DNA of 64,000 nt, from NCBI GenBank assembly GCA_022820645.1, contig JAJEFD010000009.1:1-64000 (forward strand), given 5' to 3'. How positions within the stretch are numbered: position 1 is the stretch's first letter; the number at the start of each line of letters is the position of its first letter. Both the position numbers and the translations under genes were made by a program. Source of the DNA: Dehalococcoidia bacterium. Its GTDB lineage: Bacteria; Chloroflexota; Dehalococcoidia; Lucifugimonadales; Australimonadaceae. Positions 55,666-64,000 of the stretch are shown in pieces. The notes beneath the pieces were generated by a model, which searched no databases, was not told the origin of the DNA, and was given only the letters and a program-made list of their open reading frames with translations.

Positions 55666-56739
55666 ATGGAAAGCGCAAGCAACACTCCTGAGACCCCGGA
55701 TACCCGGGCAGCCGGTTCTAACGCTTCGGACGGCGAGCCACTGGTGGCCGTTCACGGCCTGACCAAACTGTTCCCGGTGGACGGGGGGCCTTTCCGCAAG
55801 CCCTCGAGCTTCATCCATGCCGTTGACGACGTCAGCTTCCAACTGGGGCACGGAGAGAGCCTCGGGCTGGTGGGAGAGTCGGGCTGTGGCAAGACCACCG
55901 TGGGCAAGCTGCTGGTCAAGCTGTTCGAGCCCTCCGGCGGCGAGATACTCTTCCGGTTCACCGATGCCCCGGCTGTCTCTTCGGCTGAGGCTCCCTGGGA
56001 TGCTGCCGCCATCAGAGGACGGCTGTTGCGCTCCTTCCGCAGGCGTGTGCAGATGATCTTCCAAGACCCCTATGAGTCCATGAATCCCCGGCGGACCATC
56101 TACGACATCATCTCCGAGCCGCTGTCAGTGCAGGGCATGGGCGACGTTCAGTACCGGGTCGACCGCGTGCTGGAGATCCTGACGCTGGTCGGTCTCACGC
56201 CGGCAGGAGCGTTCCTGTTCCGACATCCCCACGAGCTTTCGGGTGGGCAGCGCCAGCGGGTGGCCATCGCTCGCGCGTTGGTGATCCGGCCATCCTTCGT
56301 GGTGGCCGACGAGCCGACTTCCATGCTCGACGTCTCCAGCAGAGCGGGGGTGATGTCCCTGATGCAGAACCTTGCCACCGAGATGGGAGTAGCCTACCTG
56401 TACGTTACGCACGACCTGGCGGTGGCGCGCTATATGTGCAACCGCATCGCCGTGATGTACCTGGGGAAGGTGGTGGAACTGGCTGAGACGGAGGAGTTGC
56501 TCCGTAATCCGCTGCATCCCTATACGAAAGCGCTGTTGTCTGCCGTGCCCGTGGTTGATCCGGGGCGCCGGCGCTTGGCGCCGGACATACGCGGCGATCT
56601 CGCTACACCGATAGATCCGCCTTCCCGCTGCCGGTTCTACGAAAGATGCCCCGCCGCCACCGAGCACTGTCTAAACCATCCGCATCCTCCCATGGAAGAG
56701 AAAAGCCCGGGACACTTCGTGGCGTGCTACGAGGTCTGA
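55666..56739 (+). CDS. Oligopeptide-type ABC ATPase (DppF/OppF family)
   Basis: [55 protein letters not shown]. Confidence 0.93.
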   Translation: MESASNTPETPDTRAAGSNASDGEPLVAVHGLTKLFPVDGGPFRKPSSFIHAVDDVSFQLGHGESLGLVGESGCGKTTVGKLLVKLFEPSGGEILFRFTDAPAVSSAEAPWDAAAIRGRLLRSFRRRVQMIFQDPYESMNPRRTIYDIISEPLSVQGMGDVQYRVDRVLEILTLVGLTPAGAFLFRHPHELSGGQRQRVAIARALVIRPSFVVADEPTSMLDVSSRAGVMSLMQNLATEMGVAYLYVTHDLAVARYMCNRIAVMYLGKVVELAETEELLRNPLHPYTKALLSAVPVVDPGRRRLAPDIRGDLATPIDPPSRCRFYERCPAATEHCLNHPHPPMEEKSPGHFVACYEV

Positions 56740-56785
56740 GCAGTCAGCCTCAGGTGACCGAGATGACCTGTACGAACGGGTCTCG

Positions 56786-57802
56786 TTATACGCGTATGCA
56801 GGCGACGGAGTGTCCCGGACTCTTCTCTTCGAGCGGAGGCACCGTGGTACGGCATTCATCTATGGCCATGGGACACCGGGTGTGGAACACGCACCCTGCC
56901 GGCGGGTTCAGAGGACTGGGGATGCTCCCCTCGAGGATGATCCGCTCCCTGCTGCGCTCAGCCCTGGGGTTCGGGATCGGCACTGCGGACATGAGCGCCT
57001 TCGAGTAAGGATGCAGCGGATCCTGGAAGATGCTGACCCTGTCGGCTATCTCCATGATCTTGCCGAGATACATGACCGCCACGCGGTCGGAGATGTGGCG
57101 CACCACCGACAGGTCGTGTGCGATGAAGAGGTAGGTGAGCCCGAACTGCTTCTGCAGGTCCTCCAGCAGATTGATGAGCTGCGCCTGTATGGAGACGTCC
57201 AGCGCGGAGACCGGCTCGTCGGCCACGATGAAGTCCGGCTGCACTGCCAGCGCCCGGGCGACACCGATACGCTGGCGCTGTCCCCCGCTGAACTCGTGCG
57301 GGTACCGGTCTGCCATATTGGGGTTCAACCCCACGGTACGGAACAGGTCGGCAACCCTGGCAAGGTACTCTTCTTTCGTCTCGACCAGTTTATGCACCCT
57401 CAGCGGCTCACCGACGATGTCGCCGGTCTTGATCCGGGGGTTGAGTGAACTGTACGGATCCTGAAAGACGACCTGGATGCGCCGGCGCATCGCCCGCATG
57501 GCCCCGCCCTTGAGGGTCCCGAGGTCGACGCCGTCGAACGTGATGTGACCGCTCGTGGGCTCGTAGACCTGGAGTATGACGCGACCGATGGTGGTCTTGC
57601 CTGAGCCGCTCTCACCCACGAGCCCCAGCGTCTCGCCCCGTCGTACGGCGAAGCTCACGTCGTCCACAGCCTTTACTTCTCCAACCTTGCGCTGAAGGAT
57701 GACGCCCGACATCACGGGGAAGTACATCTTGACGGCGCTGACTTCCAGCAGGTTGTCCTGGCTCGACGCTGCCGGGGTGGGGGCAGGGGAGGTCTGTGTC
57801 AT
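56786..57802 (-). CDS. Oligopeptide-type ABC ATPase (DppF/OppF family), operon B
   Basis: [62 protein letters not shown] overlap with the upstream gene. Confidence 0.93.
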   Translation of the reverse strand: MTQTSPAPTPAASSQDNLLEVSAVKMYFPVMSGVILQRKVGEVKAVDDVSFAVRRGETLGLVGESGSGKTTIGRVILQVYEPTSGHITFDGVDLGTLKGGAMRAMRRRIQVVFQDPYSSLNPRIKTGDIVGEPLRVHKLVETKEEYLARVADLFRTVGLNPNMADRYPHEFSGGQRQRIGVARALAVQPDFIVADEPVSALDVSIQAQLINLLEDLQKQFGLTYLFIAHDLSVVRHISDRVAVMYLGKIMEIADRVSIFQDPLHPYSKALMSAVPIPNPRAERSRERIILEGSIPSPLNPPAGCVFHTRCPMAIDECRTTVPPLEEKSPGHSVACIRV

Positions 57803-58806
57803 GCTTGTGTCTGCACGAGTTCCAGGGGACCGAACTCGTGTCCTTTCCAACACGCGTACACGTGTTCGGTGCCGTCCTTCGACGAAAGCGGAGGCATCTC
57901 GGCGCGGCAGTGGTCGTCCGCATGGGGACAACGGGGGACGAAGGAGCAGCCGGGAGGAAGCCGGTCCAGGTCCGGCGGCATCCCTTCGATAGACGCCAGC
58001 CTGTCCTCGCGGTCGACATCCAGCCGGGGCACGGAACCCAGCAACCCGCGCGTGTACGGGTGCCTCGGCGTTTCATATATCTCATCCGCGGTCCCGCGTT
58101 CGATGATCTTGCCCGCGTACATAACGTTCACGCGATCTGCGTACCGGGCAACCACGCCAAGGTTATGCGTGATGATGATGACAGCGGTGCCCAGTTCGGT
58201 ACTGAGATTCTTGATGAGTTCGAGTATCTGGGCCTGGATCGTCACGTCCAGAGCGGTGGTTGCTTCATCGGCGAGGAGCAGTCGCGGGGTACAGCTGAGG
58301 GCGATGGCAATCATCACCCGCTGGCGCATCCCGCCGCTGAACTGGTGGGGGTAGTTGCTCAGGCGGCTCCTGGCGTCCGGTATGCCGACCATCTCCAGCA
58401 GTTCCACGCTCCGGCGGACCGCTGCCTCCGGCGAGTACCCCATGTGGAGCTCGACCGTTTCTGTGAGTTGTCGTCCTATCGTCAACACGGGGTTCAGGGA
58501 GGTCATGGGTTCCTGGAAGATCATGGCGATCTTGTTGCCGCGGATGCTCCTCATCTGGCGTTCCGTCAGCTTCATCAGGTCCTGGCCTTCGAAGATGACT
58601 TCCCCGCCGACGATCCTGCCGGGCGGGTTCGGGATGAGCCTGAGGAGCGACAGGGCGCTGACGCTCTTGCCACACCCGCTCTCGCCGACGAGGCCCAGCG
58701 TCTCGCCCTCCTGCAGGTCATAGCTCACGCCGTCCACGGCTTTGACGATACCGCTTTCGGAGTTGAACTCGGTGCGAAGGTCACGCACCTCCAGCAACGT
58801 ACCCAA
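57799..58806 (-). CDS. Oligopeptide-type ABC ATPase (DppD/OppD family), operon B
   Basis: [59 protein letters not shown]. Confidence 0.93.
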   Translation of the reverse strand: MGTLLEVRDLRTEFNSESGIVKAVDGVSYDLQEGETLGLVGESGCGKSVSALSLLRLIPNPPGRIVGGEVIFEGQDLMKLTERQMRSIRGNKIAMIFQEPMTSLNPVLTIGRQLTETVELHMGYSPEAAVRRSVELLEMVGIPDARSRLSNYPHQFSGGMRQRVMIAIALSCTPRLLLADEATTALDVTIQAQILELIKNLSTELGTAVIIITHNLGVVARYADRVNVMYAGKIIERGTADEIYETPRHPYTRGLLGSVPRLDVDREDRLASIEGMPPDLDRLPPGCSFVPRCPHADDHCRAEMPPLSSKDGTEHVYACWKGHEFGPLELVQTQA

Positions 58807-58851
58807 ACAGCAACTCCCTTCTGACTCGTTCGTCCTGCAACCGGCAGTCTG

Positions 58852-59784
58852 CTAAGAATCGCCTCGCCGCAGACGCGGGTCGAGCACGTCGCGCAGAGCG
58901 TCGCCTAGCAGAGCGAACGTGAACACGACCGCCGACAGCGCGATGCCGGGGAAGATGACCATCCACGGCGCCGCTTCCATGTAGCCGCGCGCGCCGATGT
59001 TCAGCATGCCGCCCCAGCTCGGCGAAGGCGGTGGTATGCCGAGGCCGAGGAATGCCAGTCCGGCCTCGGCGACGATCACGCCGCCAAGCGCGCCCGTCGC
59101 GAGGACGAACACCGGACCGAGCGTGTTCGGCAGGATGTGCCGCAAGACCATGCGCAGCAGGCTCACCCCGATCGTCACCGCTGCCAGCACGTACACCTCT
59201 TCCTTCACGCTCAACGTACTCGAACGCGACAGGCGCACGACCCGGGGCACGATGGCGACCGATAACGCGATACCCACGTTGAGCAGCGATGCGCCTAGGG
59301 CGACGACGAGCAGCATGGCCAGAATGATGAACGGGAACCCCATCAACACGTCCACCACCCGTTGCACCACCAGGTCGAGCTTGCCTCCCAGGTAACCCGA
59401 AAGGACTCCGATGATCATGCCGATGACCGTGCCCAGTCCGATGGCGAGGAACCCCACCTGGAGCGAGATGCGCGCACCGTAGACAACCCGGCTGAAGACA
59501 TCGCGGCCAAGGTTGTCGGTCCCCATGAAGTGAGATGACGAAGGGGCCTCCAGCCGTTCTGCCGCGACCTGATCGCGGATCGGGTCATGCGTTGCAATCA
59601 CTGGCGCGAACAGCGCGATGAGTGCGAGCAGGATGAGCACGACGGCGCTGACGGCGCCCGCGGGTTTCCGGCGGGCGAACCGCTTCAGGTTCTGCGCTAC
59701 CGTGCGCTTCGGCCTCGCCTCCTGGACCAACTGATCGAAGGCTGATTGGCCCCCTGCTGTTGCTTCTATCGCCATGCTGTCCAC
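58852..59784 (-). CDS. Oligopeptide-type ABC permease (DppC/OppC family), operon B
   Basis: HFMGTDNLGRDVFSRVVYGARISLQVGFLAIGLGTVIGMIIGVLSGYLGG...AEAGLAFLGLGIPPPSPSWGGMLNIG. Confidence 0.93.
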   Translation of the reverse strand: MDSMAIEATAGGQSAFDQLVQEARPKRTVAQNLKRFARRKPAGAVSAVVLILLALIALFAPVIATHDPIRDQVAAERLEAPSSSHFMGTDNLGRDVFSRVVYGARISLQVGFLAIGLGTVIGMIIGVLSGYLGGKLDLVVQRVVDVLMGFPFIILAMLLVVALGASLLNVGIALSVAIVPRVVRLSRSSTLSVKEEVYVLAAVTIGVSLLRMVLRHILPNTLGPVFVLATGALGGVIVAEAGLAFLGLGIPPPSPSWGGMLNIGARGYMEAAPWMVIFPGIALSAVVFTFALLGDALRDVLDPRLRRGDS

Positions 59785-59798
59785 ACCTCCCAGTCCAC

Positions 59799-60767
59799 CT
59801 ACGAGTACCGTACCCGTGGGTCTACGTAAGAGTACGCGATGTCGACCACGAGGTTGAGGCCGAGCATGAAGAAGACGAGCATCATCGCCAGGCTCTGCAC
59901 GACGGGGAAGTCCCTGCCCACGGCCGCTTCAACGATAGCCTGACCGAGACCGGGGATCCCGAAGAGGTTCTCCAAGATCACGGTGCCGCCCAGCAGCGTG
60001 CTCACTTCCAGGCCTCCCAGCGTGATGACCGGGATGAGGACGTTCGGCAGGCTGTGCCGGCGCACCACCAACTGCTGGCCGAGCCCCTTCGCCTTGGCGG
60101 TCCGCACGTAGTCCTGGGCGAGCACTTCCAGCATGCCGGAGCGCGTGATGCGTGTCATGTACGCACTGAAGCGCCAGGCGAGGATCAATGCAGGCCAGAT
60201 CATTATCTGGAGATGGTGGAACGGGTCCACCCAGATGTTGGAGTAGCCCAACGGGGGTGACCATCCGATCTGCGTCACCATGAAGAGCAGGAGCAGGAGC
60301 GCTATCCAGAAGTTCGGCATCGATTGGCCGAGGATCGCCCCCATGCGGAGGACATAGTCCGGCCACTTGTCCTGGTACAGGGCAGAGAACACCCCGAGCG
60401 GCACGGCGACGATTATGGAGAGCAACACCGTGTAGACGGTAAGTTGGAGCGTCACCGGCAGGCGCCGGGCGATGATCGAAGAGAGCGGCTCCGTGGAGCG
60501 GATCGACTCCCCGCCGAACTCTCCGTTGACCATCGACCAGGCCCATTTGGCGTACTGGATGGGGAGAGGGTCGTTCAGGCCGAGCTCCTCGCGGAGCTCC
60601 CTGATCTGGGTCTCGGTGTACCCGCCGCCACCCTCAACGGCTTCCTGCCCGAGGATGGCAAGCGCCACGTCTCCCGGCAGGATCCTGAGTATCCCGAAGA
60701 TGAGGACGCTCGCGAGCAGGAGCGTCGGGATGAACAGCAGTACTCGCCGTGCTATGTACTTCTGCAT
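59799..60767 (-). CDS. Oligopeptide-type ABC permease (DppB/OppB family), operon B
   Basis: MQKYIARRVLLFIPTLLLASVLIFGILRILPGDVALAILG...MLEVLAQDYVRTAKAKGLGQQLVVRRHSLPNVLIPVIT. Confidence 0.93.
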   Translation of the reverse strand: MQKYIARRVLLFIPTLLLASVLIFGILRILPGDVALAILGQEAVEGGGGYTETQIRELREELGLNDPLPIQYAKWAWSMVNGEFGGESIRSTEPLSSIIARRLPVTLQLTVYTVLLSIIVAVPLGVFSALYQDKWPDYVLRMGAILGQSMPNFWIALLLLLFMVTQIGWSPPLGYSNIWVDPFHHLQIMIWPALILAWRFSAYMTRITRSGMLEVLAQDYVRTAKAKGLGQQLVVRRHSLPNVLIPVITLGGLEVSTLLGGTVILENLFGIPGLGQAIVEAAVGRDFPVVQSLAMMLVFFMLGLNLVVDIAYSYVDPRVRYS

Positions 60768-60815
60768 CCCGGGCCTCTCAAGCTCGTTTTCCCATGCGGC
60801 TTATCATCCGTGCTC

Positions 60816-62603
60816 TTACTTGTCCAGCCAGACTGTAGCGAAGTCCAGGTTCCGGCGGTAGTTGTCGATGGGCACCTGGATGCCCTTCACGTACTCGCGC
60901 ACGACCGTGTGGGTGTTCTCCGTGTAGAGCCACGCCCCGTAGGCCTGCTCCACGGCGACGTACCGCTCCATCTCCTGCGCGATCTCGATCCGTTCTTCGA
61001 CACTGCCTGCACTCGCCAGGCGGACGAAGAAGTCGTCCACCTTCGCGTCGTTGTGCTTCGGGTCGGCTGTGGCGCTGGTGCCTGCACTGGACGTGATCGA
61101 CCCGTATTGGCTGGGCAGCGCGAGCGTCGGGCCGCTCATCACCATGTCGTACGAACCTTCCAGTGTCCTGGCTGCTCGCGTCGCGTCGTCCACGAGCTGA
61201 AGGTCGATATTGATGCCGAGGTCTTCCAGCTGGCCAACCAGGGGCTCACAGACGAACCCCCACAGCCTGCGGCACATGAACTCGGCGTCGAAGCCGTCCG
61301 GGTAGCCTGCCTCGGCCAGCAGAGCCTTGGCCTGCTGCCGGTCGGCGTCCTTGGTCGCGGGATTCCAGCCGGGCGTCTCCATGAGGCCGGGGTTCGCCCA
61401 TGCGGTGTCCGGGTCGAACATGCCGGTCATCTTCCCGAAGCCGCCGAACGTCACCTGGACCAGTTCCGGGCGGTCGAGCCAGAGGTGTATGGCCTGCCTG
61501 ACCCGTACGTCCTGCAGCGGCCCCTCGCGCAGTGTGTTGAAGGCGAGCGCCCAGAAGCTGGACTGCGCCATCTCCAGGATCGTCACCCTTTCGGTGCCGA
61601 GGGTGGAGAGGATGGCTGCTTCACGCTCCGGAGTGAGTTGGAAGCCGGAACCGCGGGCCGTGGCGTCCAGCCGTCCCGTTCGAAAAGCGGTATCCATGCC
61701 GGACGGGTCCGGCGTAATGTAGAAGTCGATGCCGTCGAGGTAAGGGAGCTGGTTCCCGTCCTCGTCCGTCTTGTAGTACTGGTCGAACCGGCGCATCTTC
61801 GCAACGCTGCCGGGTCGGTACTCCTCGAGGTAGAACGGGCCGAGCGCGACGAGTCCTACATCCAAGGGGGAGACATTGACGTTCCCGGCGTCTATCTCGG
61901 GCTGCATCAGGTGGCGCGGGTGAGCGATGATCTGGTTGTCGACGGCAAGCAGCTGGTCGAAGTCGAAGACGGCGCTCTTGAGGTTGATGACCACGGTGAG
62001 GTCGTCGGGCGCCTCGACGCTCTCTACCCACCGTGCGAAGTTCCAGCTTACGGGGCGCCTGGAGTTCTCTCCGACCGTTACGCCGAATACGGCCATGTCC
62101 AGCCAGAACTTCACGTCCGCAGCGGTGAGCTTGACGCCGTCGTGCCAGTAGACATCGTCGCGAAGCGTGAACGTCCAGGACGTCCTGTCGTCGTTAGATG
62201 ACCACTCGGTGGCCACGCCGGGGCAAACCGCCGTACCGTCGTCCGGGCATTGGCGGATCATGTTCCCCATCCCGAAGATCGACCCCGCCGGCATCAGCAC
62301 GCTGATACTGCCGGACCGCATCGGGTCCCATCCGAGGGGCGGGTCGGCGCGAGTGGAGAAGTTGGCGATGCCTCCGTATCGGGACTTCTCCTCCATCATC
62401 ATGGCCGTTGGGGTAGGGGCGGGAGCAGCCCCGTCGCCGCCGTCCGACGGCGCGGCGGTCGGCGCCGGAGCCTGCGTGTCCGGCGCTCTGGTGGGGGTGG
62501 GGTCAGGCTCGTCGTCCTACGCGCAAGCGGCCAGCACCATGGTCAGGGCGAGGATGCTTATGGATAGCATCAGTGCTTTGAGTGCACGCTTTATGATCAT
62601 CAT
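60816..62603 (-). pseudogene. ABC transporter solute-binding lipoprotein, family 5, interrupted by an in-frame amber codon just after the lipobox
   Basis: ATG at 62603 encodes MMIIKRALKALMLSISILALTMVLAACA, then TAG (62517-62519), then in frame DDEPDPTPTRAPDTQAPAPTAAPSDGGDGAAPAPTPTAMMMEEKSRYGG...; close paralog of 28960-30741. Confidence 0.75.
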
Positions 62604-62634
62604 CGGAATCCTCCCTGGTCCACTTGCCGTTCCC

Positions 62635-63147
62635 TTACTCGGCCGGCGCTGGCGCCACGAAGGTGATGGGCGCGGTGGCGAGGGAGCCCATGCTGCCTTC
62701 GGCCCTTACGGTATAGGTGCCGGGTGACGAGCGGATGCGGTCCATCCTGAACCGTCCGCGTTGCGTTGATTCGAACGTTCCGTACGGGGATGCGTCGACA
62801 CCTCCGACGGTGCCTGGGCCGTAGACGTCGGTGTGGAAGATGATGAGGACGGACTCGCCGGGCTGGAATCCCCATCCGGTGACGGTGAAGGTGCGCTCGG
62901 AGCCGAGGGTGTAGACGGCCTTGTCGAGCGAGATGCCTGCGGCGGATACGGGCGCGGGGTCGCCGGGAGGGCCCTGAGCGCCATCAACGCCTGGAGGTCC
63001 GGCGGGGCCGGTCGGTCCGGCGGCTCCCTGTGGTCCCTGTTGTCCCGCGGGGCCGGCGGGGCCAGTCTGTCCCGCTTCGCCCTGGCATGCCATAGCAACC
63101 AGTGCGAGCGCGAGCATCAGAACGCAGATGGCTGGAGTGGTTCGCAT
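62635..63147 (-). CDS. Collagen-like (Gly-X-Y) lipoprotein with C-terminal Ig-like domain (paralog of 30784-31293)
   Basis: [49 protein letters not shown] then [45 protein letters not shown]. Confidence 0.88.
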   Translation of the reverse strand: MRTTPAICVLMLALALVAMACQGEAGQTGPAGPAGQQGPQGAAGPTGPAGPPGVDGAQGPPGDPAPVSAAGISLDKAVYTLGSERTFTVTGWGFQPGESVLIIFHTDVYGPGTVGGVDASPYGTFESTQRGRFRMDRIRSSPGTYTVRAEGSMGSLATAPITFVAPAPAE

Positions 63148-63209
63148 CGGAGTTCCTCCCTCTCACGTGCCATTCCGAAGAGCAGACTCAGGCATCCAAC
63201 AGCCAGCGC

Positions 63210-63238
63210 ATTCTAGGAATGGGTGTGTGACCTGTCAA
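63210..63238 (-). promoter_or_regulatory. Sigma70-type promoter for operon B
   Basis: Minus strand TTGACA (63233-63238), N17, TAGAAT (63210-63215); AT-rich upstream. Confidence 0.7.
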
Positions 63239-63329
63239 CAAAATCCGAAAGGCAAAAGGCTTGTATGTGACTGATTTCACAAGATTGTCAGGGCGCGATA
63301 GGCAAGTGGCAAAACAATTCTGCTGAAAT

Positions 63330-64000
63330 TCAACGGATTTCGACCAACATGCCACTCGCTCCGGTCGCGTAGAGTGCGTCAGCGCCGGCCGCGATGCCGA
63401 GGACCGCGCCATCTCCCGGCTGGATGCGCCATCGCATCTCCCCTGTCGCAGAGTCAACTGAGGCCAGCATGCCTGTTCGGGTTCCGACAACGACTTCGTT
63501 CCCGATAACCGTGGGGGAGGTTGCTGCAGGCGCATCGAGGTGAGCTTGCCATAAGGGAACGCCCGTCTCCTTGTCGTAAGCGAACACCGTCCCGCCTGCC
63601 GTTGTTGCATACACTTTCTCTGCATCGACTGCGGGAGTCTCGGTGAAGCTCTCCCCTCTTTCCTGACGCACCCAGACCACGCCTTTCTGAGGTGGCAACT
63701 CATTGGCCATCCCCCATCTGAACATCCACTGGCGAACGTTTCGAGTCGACTTCTCGAACGGCCACTCCCGGTTGTCCCAACGCACACGCCGGATGGTCCC
63801 ACTGATGTCTGCGGCATATACCGAATCTCCAGCGATCGCCACGGAACCGTCGGCGAGCGATGTCTCGTAGTCGAACCACCGTTTCGCGGTGTGCCTGTCG
63901 ATGAAATGGATGAGGTTGTCCTGGGAGACGACAACGACGAGTTGTTCATTCACCGCAGGGCCGGACGTGATGCGTCCTTTCGTGGCGAAGCTCCACCGCT
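63330..64000 (-). CDS. PQQ-like beta-propeller repeat protein, partial; continues past the right edge
   Basis: ...RWSFATKGRITSGPAVNEQLVVVVSQDNLIHFIDRHTAKRWFDYETSLADGSVAIAGDSVYAADISGTIRRVRWD...TTAGGTVFAYDKETGVPLWQ; frame stays open to base 64000, so the tracked GTG at 63953 is probably internal. Confidence 0.8.
   Translation of the reverse strand, partial: RWSFATKGRITSGPAVNEQLVVVVSQDNLIHFIDRHTAKRWFDYETSLADGSVAIAGDSVYAADISGTIRRVRWDNREWPFEKSTRNVRQWMFRWGMANELPPQKGVVWVRQERGESFTETPAVDAEKVYATTAGGTVFAYDKETGVPLWQAHLDAPAATSPTVIGNEVVVGTRTGMLASVDSATGEMRWRIQPGDGAVLGIAAGADALYATGASGMLVEIR

Noticed and set aside
50405-56739. tRNA-Ala next to the Opp operon as an integration site for a genomic island
   Set aside because: No integrase, no visible repeat of the tRNA 3' end downstream, and operon genes look like ordinary chromosomal transporters.

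Overview
This 64 kb window is high-GC and gene-dense. It looks like a chromosomal fragment from a Chloroflexota-type (Dehalococcoidia/SAR202-like) bacterium, but that placement is inferred from gene content and cannot be proven here. I see no phage, transposase or CRISPR array. ABC importers dominate: two tandem SBP1-permease-ATPase cassettes (12.2-21.0 kb), two complete oligopeptide-type operons lying tail to tail (50.6-63.1 kb), and three further family-5 solute-binding lipoproteins. Other content includes four PF04909-type amidohydrolases, CaiB/BaiF CoA-transferases, an operon combining a thiolase-fold protein, DUF35 and a CoA-transferase, a Co-type nitrile hydratase operon (alpha, beta, accessory), TypA/BipA, PrmC, FabI, TrxA, an SPFH/zinc-ribbon pair, a 1473-aa exported modular protein, a tRNA-Sec and a tRNA-Ala(GGC). 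The observations I rate highest are: (i) two dispersed palindromic repeats lying in frame inside an 841-aa double CoA-transferase, one at the domain junction; (ii) a possible Ltp2-like aldolase/DUF35 operon; (iii) a duplicated 'collagen-like lipoprotein + SBP' module with conserved sigma70 promoters, where one SBP copy has an amber codon just after its lipobox; (iv) a tRNA-Sec with no selenoprotein visible nearby; (v) a conserved promoter/leader repeated before three transporter genes, with hairpins between SBP and permease in both cassettes; (vi) a cysteine-free member of the Asp/Glu racemase superfamily. All family calls are from reading the sequence; no database search was run.
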